13,879 nucleotides of DNA from positions 1 to 13,879 of the forward strand of contig JAFAKZ010000460.1 in the NCBI GenBank assembly GCA_019234745.1, read 5' to 3'. Each line of letters opens with the position of its first letter. Position 1 is the stretch's first letter. The notes below the pieces were generated by a model. It did no database searches. It had not been told where the DNA came from and worked only from the letters and a program-made list of their open reading frames with translations. This DNA is from Burkholderiales bacterium. Its GTDB lineage: Bacteria; Pseudomonadota; Gammaproteobacteria; Burkholderiales; Chitinimonadaceae. This document shows positions 6,550 to 13,303 of this stretch, piece after piece. The position numbers and the translations under genes were made by a program.

Positions 6550-8250
6550 ATGCCGCGTATCGATTTCAGACTCGCTCCGCTTTTCCTCTGTGTCGCGACC
6601 CTGTTCGCGCCCGCCGCCCTGGCCGACGACGCCACACCGGCACAGCCTATCGCTGCATCGGCCTCGGCCGCTGCGGCGACCGACGGCGCCGCCCCGGCCG
6701 CACCAGCCAGCGCTCCAGCAAATGACGGCAGCCCGGCACCCGCAAAGGCGCCGCGCAGCGTGACGCCGACGATTGCCCTCCCCGTCATCGCGATACCCGA
6801 CAACACGGCAAGCGACAGCCCGCCTGCCAGTGCCGATATGAGCGCCGCCGCCCAGGCCGACCTGTGGGCACGCCTGCGCAAAGGCTTCAAGCTCGCCGAC
6901 GTCGACACGCCACAGGTACGCCAGGCCGAACGCTTCTATGCCAGCAAACCGGAATACATGCAGCGCGTGGCCGAGCGTTCGCGCCGTTATCTGTATTTCA
7001 TCGTGGGTGAAGTGGAAAAGCGCGGCATGCCGACGGAAATCGCGCTCTTGCCCATCGTGGAAAGTGCCTTCATGCCGCATGCGGAATCGCAAGCACGCGC
7101 TTCCGGCCTCTGGCAGTTCATCCCCTCCACGGGCCAGCGCTACGGCCTGGAGCGCACCTGGTGGTACGACGGGCGCCAGGACGTGATGGCCGCCACCTAT
7201 GCGGCCTTGGACTACCTGCAAGACCTGTACAACCAGTTCGGCGATTGGCAACTCGCACTTGCCGCCTACAACTGGGGCGAAGGCGGCGTGGGCCGAGCAC
7301 TGGCCAAGACGCGTGCACGCGGCTTGGAAGATAGCTTCGACAGCATCCGCAAGCCAAACGAGACGGCCAGCTACGTACCCAAGCTGATTGCCATCCGCAA
7401 CCTGATTGCGAACCCAGACGCCTACGGCCTGACCCTGCCGGACATGCCGAACAAGCCTTACTTCGAACCGGTCAGCACGGGCCGCCATATCGATGTGCAG
7501 CTGGCCGCCAAGCTGGCCGATACCTCGGTCGAGGAAATCCTGCACCTCAATCCAGGCCTGATCCGCCCCGTGTTCGCGTACAAGGACGACCGCAAGCTTT
7601 TGCTGCCGGCCGAGAAGGTGGAAACCTTCGAGGAAAACCTGCGCACCTACGACAAGCCGCTGCTGTCCTGGCAACCCTATGTGACGCACCACGGCGAGTC
7701 AATTGCCGCCATCGCAGGCAAGTTCGGCATGTCGGTAGCCGAGCTGAACGACGTGAACAAGCTGGGTAACGCTCGCACAGCCAAGGGCCAGACCATCCTG
7801 GTACCGATCCGCACGGACATCGACGCATCCGATCGCCAGAACCTGGCTGCATTGATCTCGGGCGCCGTCGCTGGCAGCAACGATGGCGCGCCGGCAGCGG
7901 CGCAGCCCAAGTCGCACCGCGTCGCACGCGGCGAAACACTCGCATCCATCGCCCGCCGCTACGGCATCAAGCCGGCCAGCTTGCGCGCCATGAATGGCTT
8001 GCACAGCGACCGTGTGGCAGAGGGAACGACCCTGAAGCTAAGCGATGGCGGCGAACAGGTCGCCCATGGCGAATCACGCCACCACGACAGGCAGGGTGAA
8101 CGGGGCACGCAGTACGTGGTCAAGCGTGGCGATACGCTGGACGAGATCGCCCGCGCGCACGATGTATCGGTTTCCGACCTCAAGCACTGGAATAAGTCCA
8201 TTGCGCACGGCGCGCTCAAGGTAGGTTACAAGCTGGCGATCCGCGGCTAA
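6550..8250 (+). CDS. mltD: MltD-like membrane-associated lytic transglycosylase with three LysM repeats
   Basis: A 566-residue periplasmic enzyme that cleaves the MurNAc-GlcNAc bond of peptidoglycan to give 1,6-anhydro ends. A signal peptide (1-25, cut after A-L-A) is followed by an Ala/Pro-rich linker (about 26-95). The SLT domain is at about 140-260: catalytic E171 in LLPIVESAF, then GLWQFIPSTG (186-195) and LALAAYNWGEG (235-245). LysM repeats lie at about 376-420, 455-498 and 521-564. E. coli MltD (about 450 residues) is a lipoprotein with two LysM; this one is longer, has a third LysM and has no lipobox (its only N-terminal Cys, C14, is in the hydrophobic core in L-F-L-C), so it is probably soluble and held by LysM binding to glycan. 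ATG 6550 is preferred to TTG 6541; neither has a good ribosome site. It follows gloB as in E. coli. Confidence 0.92.
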   Translation: MPRIDFRLAPLFLCVATLFAPAALADDATPAQPIAASASAAAATDGAAPAAPASAPANDGSPAPAKAPRSVTPTIALPVIAIPDNTASDSPPASADMSAAAQADLWARLRKGFKLADVDTPQVRQAERFYASKPEYMQRVAERSRRYLYFIVGEVEKRGMPTEIALLPIVESAFMPHAESQARASGLWQFIPSTGQRYGLERTWWYDGRQDVMAATYAALDYLQDLYNQFGDWQLALAAYNWGEGGVGRALAKTRARGLEDSFDSIRKPNETASYVPKLIAIRNLIANPDAYGLTLPDMPNKPYFEPVSTGRHIDVQLAAKLADTSVEEILHLNPGLIRPVFAYKDDRKLLLPAEKVETFEENLRTYDKPLLSWQPYVTHHGESIAAIAGKFGMSVAELNDVNKLGNARTAKGQTILVPIRTDIDASDRQNLAALISGAVAGSNDGAPAAAQPKSHRVARGETLASIARRYGIKPASLRAMNGLHSDRVAEGTTLKLSDGGEQVAHGESRHHDRQGERGTQYVVKRGDTLDEIARAHDVSVSDLKHWNKSIAHGALKVGYKLAIRG

Positions 8251-8305
8251 TCGGTACACGATTAGCTGTGCGCTCATCCGGGCACTTGCAGGCCTCGGAG
8301 AAATG

Positions 8306-8336
8306 AAAAAAGGACGGGATAACCCGTCCTTTTTTT
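8306..8336. terminator. Bidirectional terminator between mltD and the Asr-like gene
   Basis: An 8-bp stem (8311-8318 with 8323-8330) with a 4-base loop is flanked by six A on the left and seven T on the right, which extend the pairing. The T-run serves mltD on plus and the A-run serves the small convergent gene that ends at 8353 on minus. Confidence 0.92.
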
Positions 8337-8352
8337 GCAAGCTAGAAGCGAA

Positions 8353-8553
8353 TTACTGCTTCGGAGCTGCGTCAGCGGCCGGAGCAGCCTTCTCAGCCTT
8401 CTTCTTGCCATGGTGGTGCTTCTTGGCCTTGGCAGGCTTTGCGTCAGCAGCCGGAGCAGCCTTGGCATCAGCAGCAGGAGCGGCCGGTGCGTCAGCGGCG
8501 AAAACGGAAGCGGCGAAAACGGAAGCGATCAGAGCGGCGAGCAGCTTGGTCAT
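8353..8553 (-). CDS. Small exported Ala/Lys/His-rich protein (Asr-like)
   Basis: A 66-residue protein with a signal peptide (about 1-19, cut after V-F-A) and a mature part of about 47 residues built almost only from Ala, Pro, Lys, Asp and His, without Cys or aromatic residues. The mature part repeats APAADAK twice, then has a basic core with KKHHHGKKK (about 44-52). It should be disordered in the periplasm. Composition and layout resemble the acid-shock protein Asr of enterobacteria, but low-complexity sequences converge easily, so this is a resemblance and not a homology claim. The start is supported by AAAGGA seven bases upstream. The signal peptide holds a 15-base tandem duplication (ASVFA twice). 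It is monocistronic and bounded by a shared terminator. The His cluster could bind metal; that is inference. Confidence 0.75.
   Translation of the reverse strand: MTKLLAALIASVFAASVFAADAPAAPAADAKAAPAADAKPAKAKKHHHGKKKAEKAAPAADAAPKQ
8495..8527. repeat. 15-bp tandem repeat inside the small gene's signal peptide
   Basis: The unit GCGGCGAAAACGGAA occurs twice without mismatch (8495-8509, 8510-8524) and three further bases continue the period. It encodes two copies of ASVFA in the hydrophobic core and cleavage region of the signal peptide. Five whole codons are added, so the frame is kept. It looks like a recent slippage duplication. Confidence 0.85.
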
Positions 8554-8727
8554 GTCAAAGTCCTTTATCGATAAGGGGTTTGATACATCGTCCGGGCCAC
8601 CATCAGAAGTGGTTGTCGGCCCGACATCCGCAATAACGCAGCCCTAGCGCAGTCGGTTGACACATTTTTTAAACTATTTTTGGAACCAATTGCGAATATC
8701 GACTGCCTGGCTTCGCCTGATGTGGCC

Positions 8728-9657
8728 TCAAAAATGCGATGCCAGGGATACAAGCAGCACAATTGCCAGCCAAAACAACAAGGTACGCCACACGAGGCCC
8801 ACGGCGCTGGCCAGCATATTCGGGTCGGCATCCTCGCCCAGGCCAAGCTCGGGGCGGAAGCGCACCGTGTGCTCCTGGTGCAGCGGCATCCCCAGGCGCA
8901 CGCCGATTGCGCCGGCACCGGCCGCCAGCAGGATACCGTAGGCCTCACTGGCCCAGCGATCGGCCTGTTGACGCCAGCAGTAGACGGCATCTTCGAAGTC
9001 GCCCATCACGGCGAACGTAACGGCCGTGGCTCGGATGGGCAGCCAATCGAGCACGTCGGCGGCGCGCTCGGCAAAGGTGCCGAAGGCCTCACCCAGGCGG
9101 CGGTCGCGCTCGCCCCACTTCACCTGCAGCAGCGTGGCGGCACGGTAGGCCACGGCGCCGGCCGGGCCGACCAGCGGACCAAGCACGATAAACCAGAACA
9201 GCGGGCCGAATACATGGCGGTAGGAGTCGATCAGGCCCTGCTCGATAGCGAGGCGCGAGATTTCGTTCTCGTTCAACTCGCTGGCGGGTTCGCCTGTCCA
9301 TACGGACAAGAGCTTGCGCGCACTGTCCATATCTTCTTCCTTCAAGGCTTCGGAAAGCCCCGTGAAGGACGAGCTGAACTGGCGGAACCCCATGGTGATA
9401 TAGAGCACGGCCACGCTGAACAGCCAAGCCAGCAGGGGGTGCTCAAGGTAGAGGCCGCCCCAGATGATGAGGGCAACAGCGGTAGGCGTGGCGACGGCAA
9501 TCACCCAGGCGACGACGCCATGCTGGTACTGGCCACCGTTGAAGTTGCGCTCGACCGCGTCGGAGAAGCCCGCGTAGCCCGCATAAAGGGGATTGGTACG
9601 GGGGAGCGGACGGAACTGCTCCAGCAGGAGGGCACAGGCAATGGCGAGCCAGATCAT
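8728..9657 (-). CDS. CobD/CbiB-family (AmpE-like) integral membrane protein
   Basis: A 309-residue inner-membrane protein related to adenosylcobinamide-phosphate synthase CobD/CbiB and to AmpE. Hydrophobic segments lie near 1-14, 47-68, 73-93, 148-170 and 285-305. The family block around residues 117-172 is visible, with conserved Glu, Asn and Asp positions and GPLFWFIVLGPLVGPAGAVAYR. The RDT motif that genuine CbiB proteins carry at the start of that block reads WTGEP (120-124), and no cobalamin genes are nearby, so a role in B12 synthesis is doubtful. AmpE-like sensory or envelope function is an alternative. The start at 9657 is preferred because AAGGT precedes it and the first helix begins there; in-frame starts at 9672 and TTG 9693 lack ribosome sites. 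It is divergent from sodB. Confidence 0.8.
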   Translation of the reverse strand: MIWLAIACALLLEQFRPLPRTNPLYAGYAGFSDAVERNFNGGQYQHGVVAWVIAVATPTAVALIIWGGLYLEHPLLAWLFSVAVLYITMGFRQFSSSFTGLSEALKEEDMDSARKLLSVWTGEPASELNENEISRLAIEQGLIDSYRHVFGPLFWFIVLGPLVGPAGAVAYRAATLLQVKWGERDRRLGEAFGTFAERAADVLDWLPIRATAVTFAVMGDFEDAVYCWRQQADRWASEAYGILLAAGAGAIGVRLGMPLHQEHTVRFRPELGLGEDADPNMLASAVGLVWRTLLFWLAIVLLVSLASHF

Positions 9658-9821
9658 GGTTACCTTGGGCATGTCATCGGTTATTTGGCCCAATGATAGC
9701 TTAACCCAGGCCGATCAACGTATCGGGGCCTCCCGCCTGTGGCCATTTCGGAACGAAAACGGCCGTGCGCCAGACCGCTGGCTGTCATCTCCCCGCAATA
9801 ACTCAGCAAAATAGTCAAGTA

Positions 9822-9850
9822 TTGGCGTCTGCGCCGCGACGCGCTATGCT
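9822..9850 (+). promoter_or_regulatory. Sigma70-type promoter of sodB
   Basis: TTGGCG (9822-9827) and TATGCT (9845-9850) are exactly 17 bases apart, each matching four of six consensus positions. Transcription would begin near 9857 and leave a leader of about 50 bases before the sodB ATG. The rest of the 250-base gap to the divergent CobD-like gene shows no clear feature. Confidence 0.6.
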
Positions 9851-9907
9851 CTACGAGTTGATCAGACACTCGCCCCGTGCGGCGACTTACAACTGGAGAA
9901 TCCTGAG

Positions 9908-10498
9908 ATGGAACACAAGCTGCCCGAACTGCCCTATGCAATTGACGGCCTGGCTCCGCACCTGAGCAAGGAAACGCTGGAATACCATTACGGCAAGCAC
10001 CACCAAACCTATATCACCAACCTGAACAACCTGATCAAGGGCACCGAGCACGAGAACGCGTCCCTTGAGGACATCGTGAAGAAGGCGCCGGCCGGTGGCT
10101 TGTTCAACAATGCCGCGCAAGTGTGGAACCACACTTTCTACTGGCTCGGCTTCGCCCCCAACCCGAACAGCGAAGTGCGTGCACCTGCGGGCAAGCTGGC
10201 CGACGCCATCAACGCCAAGTGGGGCACCTTCGACGAGTTCAAGAAGGCGTTCAACACGGCTGCTGCTGGCAACTTCGGTTCGGGCTGGACCTGGTTGGTG
10301 AAGAAGGCCGACGGTTCGCTCGACATCGTGAACACCACGGCCGCCGCCACGCCGCTGACGACCGCCGACACGGCGCTCCTGACCTGCGACGTATGGGAAC
10401 ACGCTTACTACATCGACTACCGCAACAGCCGCCCGAACTACCTGGAAGGCTTCTGGAAGCTGGTCGACTGGAACGTGGTCGCCAAGCGCCTGGGCTGA
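9908..10498 (+). CDS. sodB: Iron superoxide dismutase
   Basis: A 196-residue cytosolic enzyme that converts superoxide to oxygen and hydrogen peroxide. The four metal ligands are H27, H75 (in VWNHTFYW), D161 and H165 (in DVWEHAYYIDYRN). The iron type is indicated by AAQVWNHTF (69-77), with Gln71 in the position used by FeSOD for second-sphere hydrogen bonding, and by AGNFGSGWTWLV (120-131), which lacks the MnSOD Gln. The N-terminal HKLPELPYAIDGLAPHLS is the classical FeSOD start. Length is three or four residues above E. coli SodB. GGAGA lies eight bases before the ATG and a good promoter lies about 60 bases upstream. It has its own terminator, so it is monocistronic. Confidence 0.97.
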   Translation: MEHKLPELPYAIDGLAPHLSKETLEYHYGKHHQTYITNLNNLIKGTEHENASLEDIVKKAPAGGLFNNAAQVWNHTFYWLGFAPNPNSEVRAPAGKLADAINAKWGTFDEFKKAFNTAAAGNFGSGWTWLVKKADGSLDIVNTTAAATPLTTADTALLTCDVWEHAYYIDYRNSRPNYLEGFWKLVDWNVVAKRLG

Positions 10499-10518
10499 TG
10501 TCTGCCAGGCGATGCGCA

Positions 10519-10548
10519 AAAAGAACCCGGACGAGTCCGGGTTCTTTT
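10519..10548. terminator. Bidirectional terminator between sodB and the glycosyltransferase-like gene
   Basis: A perfect 13-bp stem (10519-10531 with 10536-10548) and a 4-base loop, with A-rich left and T-rich right ends (TTTT G TTTT on plus). It lies 20 bases after sodB and 16 bases past the end of the convergent gene, so it can serve both. Confidence 0.93.
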
Positions 10549-10564
10549 GTTTTGTGCGGCCGTT

Positions 10565-11452
10565 TCAGCCGACTCTTAGTTCTGCCAGCGTGGCCCCGCC
10601 GTCCAGCGCCGCCGCCAAGCGCTGGAAATAATTGAACTTGGGCTGGAAATTGTCGTTGTAGCTGATGCTGCCGATATGCAGCCAGCGCTGGTCGATCACG
10701 TTGACGCCACGCACCTCGCCTGTAACGGGCTCCTTGAGCTGCCACACGATGTCCTCCGCGCCACGCAAGTCCTGCGGCGCATAGTTGCGATAGAAGCAGG
10801 ACCAGTTGCGCCCGCCCGTGTCGAGGTCGCGCGAAAAGTCGTACAGGAAGTTCAGCGGCAGGTCGGCCACTTCCTCGTAGTCGAACAGCGAATACCCGGC
10901 CCACAGGTGCCAGCCCCACTGGCGCGGATGGATCAGGCCGTAGCAGGGCTGCGAGCCCAGCTGCTGGTCCATGCGGAATTCGTCCACGGGGATCAGGTCG
11001 TGGTCGATAAAGGCGAAGCGGGCCGGCTTCATCGCACGTACGACGTTGCGGTATACCCAGCTCATGGCAAGGCCGTGCGAACGATTCACATGGCGCGTGC
11101 GATTGAACGGCAGGGCAAGGTAGGGTGTGTGTTGGCGCCGGCACACGTCGGCAATTTCGCGGCGGGCCGACTGGCAGCGCGAGTTATCGAATACCAAGAG
11201 CGTCGTATCGTGCAGATGGCGCCCGGCCTGGCGTAGCAACCATTCCAGGGCCCAAGGCTGCTCGAAGGCGATGATCAGGCCGATATTCTGGCCCTGCAGT
11301 TGCGCGTTCTGCTTCAGGAAATGGGTCAGTGCAGGTGTCTTGCGCGAACAGAAGGCATGCAGCCAAAGGTCGTTGCGCACCTGCTTGAGCGCATCGCGCA
11401 GCGGTTGCAACTTCAGTAATTCGTTTCGCGAAAACTCGTTCAGATTGCGCAT
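10565..11452 (-). CDS. Putative GT-A-fold glycosyltransferase, unassigned
   Basis: A 295-residue cytosolic protein with no signal peptide or membrane helix. The clearest sign of function is ARFAFIDHDLIPVDEF (144-159), where D150-H151-D152 after a hydrophobic strand resembles the DXD metal/nucleotide-sugar motif of GT-A glycosyltransferases. An earlier strand, IGLIIAFEQPWALEWLL (57-73), then TLLVFDNS (84-91), fits the start of a nucleotide-binding fold. The C-terminal part is rich in Trp, Tyr and Asp, and WLHIGSISY (257-265) may carry a metal-binding His. I do not recognise a named family; acceptor and sugar are unknown. The ATG at 11452 has no good ribosome site. It stands alone, with no neighbouring capsule or LPS genes in view. 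Confidence 0.65.
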   Translation of the reverse strand: MRNLNEFSRNELLKLQPLRDALKQVRNDLWLHAFCSRKTPALTHFLKQNAQLQGQNIGLIIAFEQPWALEWLLRQAGRHLHDTTLLVFDNSRCQSARREIADVCRRQHTPYLALPFNRTRHVNRSHGLAMSWVYRNVVRAMKPARFAFIDHDLIPVDEFRMDQQLGSQPCYGLIHPRQWGWHLWAGYSLFDYEEVADLPLNFLYDFSRDLDTGGRNWSCFYRNYAPQDLRGAEDIVWQLKEPVTGEVRGVNVIDQRWLHIGSISYNDNFQPKFNYFQRLAAALDGGATLAELRVG

Positions 11453-11667
11453 GCTACGTCAGCAGGCTGTGAGGGGCCGCATCCATCCTATTCCACAAGG
11501 CCGCACGAGCGGCTCGGTCCCATTGGACAAAGGTATATTACCAAGCGTCTGCGAGCCGGACTTGCCTACCTTCCGGGAATTTACAAAGAATTGCAACTAC
11601 CGGCCCTGCTACGTGAAATCCAGTAAGCTGCGAGCAGCGCCAATATCGACAGACCCAAGGAGCCCCC
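11453..11667. other. Divergent intergenic region, no firm signal
   Basis: This 215-base gap separates the glycosyltransferase-like gene (minus) from the OsmC-family gene (plus). It is more A+T-rich than its flanks. I see an imperfect inverted repeat GGTATATTACC at 11532-11542 and TTTACA at 11580-11585, but no -35/-10 pair with proper spacing on either strand. Confidence 0.4.
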
Positions 11668-12126
11668 ATGAGCGACGTAAAGCAGATGACCGTGACCTTG
11701 ACGCAGCAGAAGGACTACCAGTTCCTGGTCGATTTCGGCGGCATGATGCCCAGCCTGCAGACGGACGAAGGCGCGCCGCTCGGCACCGACACGGGCCCGA
11801 ACCCGGAGCAGATGCTGGCCGCCGCCGTGGCCAACTGCCTGTCGGCCAGCCTCTTGTTCGCCATGCGCAAGTACAAGAACCAGCCCGACCCGCTGCGCAC
11901 TACCGCCACCATCACCATGACGCGTAACGAGCAAGGCCGCATCCGCGTGGGTAATCTGGACGTGGAGCTGAACCTGGCGGCAGACGCGGCCGAACTGCAG
12001 CAGGTGGAGCGTATCCTCGCCCAGTTCGAGGACTTCTGCGTCGTCACGCAAAGCGTGCGCAGCGGCATAGCGGTGAGCGTGAAGGTACGCGACAAGGCCG
12101 GCCAGCTGCTGCATAGCGCTGGTTGA
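11668..12126 (+). CDS. OsmC-family protein (organic hydroperoxide reductase-like)
   Basis: A 152-residue cytosolic member of the OsmC/Ohr superfamily, thiol peroxidases that reduce organic hydroperoxides. Both family cysteines are present: C57 in AAAVANCLSASLLFAM (the central helix) and C124 in FEDFCVVTQSVR. The order of elements is normal: an N-terminal beta part, GPNPEQMLAAAVANC, then the C-terminal VVTQSVR-IAVSV strand pair. The sequence fits the general OsmC group better than Ohr proper, so the true substrate is uncertain. The start is set by AAGGAG five bases before the ATG. With sodB 1.2 kb upstream it adds to oxidative-stress defence, but the two are not co-transcribed. Confidence 0.9.
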   Translation: MSDVKQMTVTLTQQKDYQFLVDFGGMMPSLQTDEGAPLGTDTGPNPEQMLAAAVANCLSASLLFAMRKYKNQPDPLRTTATITMTRNEQGRIRVGNLDVELNLAADAAELQQVERILAQFEDFCVVTQSVRSGIAVSVKVRDKAGQLLHSAG

Positions 12127-12235
12127 CTACACAATTCAGCTGCACCTTATCGCCACCGGCAACCAGTTATCCCCGCATCGGGCAGGTTGTCGACTCAAGC
12201 TTGGATAGTGCGGGCACCATCTCTACAGTCAGCGC

Positions 12236-13303
12236 ATGACAACGATATCCCTCCAACGCATCCTCGAGATGCTCGCCAGCGGCTTTCACGTACGCTGGCA
12301 GCGTGTTGTACTGGTCTTTCTGGTGAATACGGCCGTTTCCATGCTCCTGAGCGTGGACGACGAGCGCCCCTTCATCCATCCCTTTATCACGGTGCAGACG
12401 GCCGGTTTCGCCATCGGCTATTTCGTGAACTGCTTCAAGCCCTGGCAGAGCAAGCACCCGCACTGGGTGCTGACGGGCGCCGTGACGCTGGGCACCCTGC
12501 TGGGCCTCGTGGTCAACATCGTCCTGAAGATCGAGGTTGGCCTTTACACCATCGCCTACTACCAGAAGCACGCCGCCGGCGTGATCTGGTCCACCTTCTG
12601 GACGGGCCAGGTTGGCTGGCTCGTCAGCATGCTGTTCATCACCCAGATGCGCGAATCACATAACCGCGAAGCGCTGCAGGCGGTTGAAGTGGAGCGCCAG
12701 CGCCTGTCGCGCCAGGCCATCGAGGCGGAGCTACGTTTGATGCAGGCCCAGGTGGAGCCGCACTTCCTGTTCAATACGCTCTCCAACGTGCAGTTCCTGG
12801 TCGAGACCAATCCGCCCGCCGCTGCGCGCATGCTGGACCACCTCACCGGCTACCTGCGCGCCGCCATCCCGCAGATCCGCCAGCAGCACACCACGCTGGG
12901 GCAGGAAGCCAAGCTGGCCGACTCCTACCTCGCCATCCTGCAGATGCGCATGGGCCGGCGCCTGCAGTACCGCATGGAGATCCCGCCCGAGTTGGCCGTA
13001 CGCGACATCCCGCCCATGATGCTGCTCTCGCTGGTCGAAAACGCCATCAAGCACGGCGTGGAACCGGCGGCCGACGGCGGCGAGATTGTCGTCTCGGCCA
13101 CATCGGATGCCGGCAGCATGCATATCGTCGTGAGCGACACGGGTCGTGGCCTGGTGGGCACGCCGGGCACGGGTGTAGGCCTCAGCAATATCCGCGAACG
13201 GCTGCATGCCTTATATGGCGAGGCGGGCCGGCTGACGTTGGAAGAGAACCAGCCGCATGGCGTGATTGCCACCATGACGATTCCGGAGAAAGCGGATGAC
13301 TAA
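12236..13303 (+). CDS. LytS/AlgZ-type membrane sensor histidine kinase
   Basis: A 355-residue inner-membrane kinase of the His_kinase (PF06580-type) family. Four hydrophobic segments (about 22-40, 48-66, 76-98, 113-136) form the membrane part and no large periplasmic domain exists, so the signal is probably sensed in or at the membrane. A short coiled coil (140-170) leads to the phosphorylation site H176 in QVEPHFLFNTLSNVQ. The ATPase has the N-box LVENAIKHGV (267-276), DTGRGL (301-306) and GTGVGLSNIRERL (311-323). The stop overlaps the start of a LytTR regulator by eight bases, so the pair is translationally coupled and should be cognate. It is built like Pseudomonas AlgZ/FimS. ATG 12236 lacks a clear ribosome site. 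The stimulus is unknown. Confidence 0.93.
   Translation: MTTISLQRILEMLASGFHVRWQRVVLVFLVNTAVSMLLSVDDERPFIHPFITVQTAGFAIGYFVNCFKPWQSKHPHWVLTGAVTLGTLLGLVVNIVLKIEVGLYTIAYYQKHAAGVIWSTFWTGQVGWLVSMLFITQMRESHNREALQAVEVERQRLSRQAIEAELRLMQAQVEPHFLFNTLSNVQFLVETNPPAAARMLDHLTGYLRAAIPQIRQQHTTLGQEAKLADSYLAILQMRMGRRLQYRMEIPPELAVRDIPPMMLLSLVENAIKHGVEPAADGGEIVVSATSDAGSMHIVVSDTGRGLVGTPGTGVGLSNIRERLHALYGEAGRLTLEENQPHGVIATMTIPEKADD

Noticed and set aside
6508..7692. Open frame of 394 codons on minus opposite mltD
   Set aside because: It is antisense to the SLT catalytic domain and the LysM region, and its composition (Arg, Gly, His-rich) is that of a shadow frame.
9658..9693. Longer CobD-like protein starting at 9672 or TTG 9693
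   Set aside because: No ribosome site precedes either codon, while AAGGT precedes the ATG at 9657, where the first membrane helix begins.
8680..9696. Long open frame (338 codons) on plus opposite the CobD-like gene
   Set aside because: It is antisense to a gene with clear membrane-protein pattern and family block. The translation is Gly/His/Gln-rich with no recognisable domain, as expected from high-GC shadow frames.
10251..11144. Open frame of 297 codons on minus across sodB and the glycosyltransferase-like gene
   Set aside because: It runs through the sodB coding sequence and a strong bidirectional terminator, and is Arg/Pro-rich without motifs.
11523..11542. TTGGACA followed by TATATT as an OsmC promoter, and GGTATATTACC as an operator
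   Set aside because: The two hexamers are only a few bases apart, too close for sigma70 promoter geometry, and the inverted repeat is short and imperfect.
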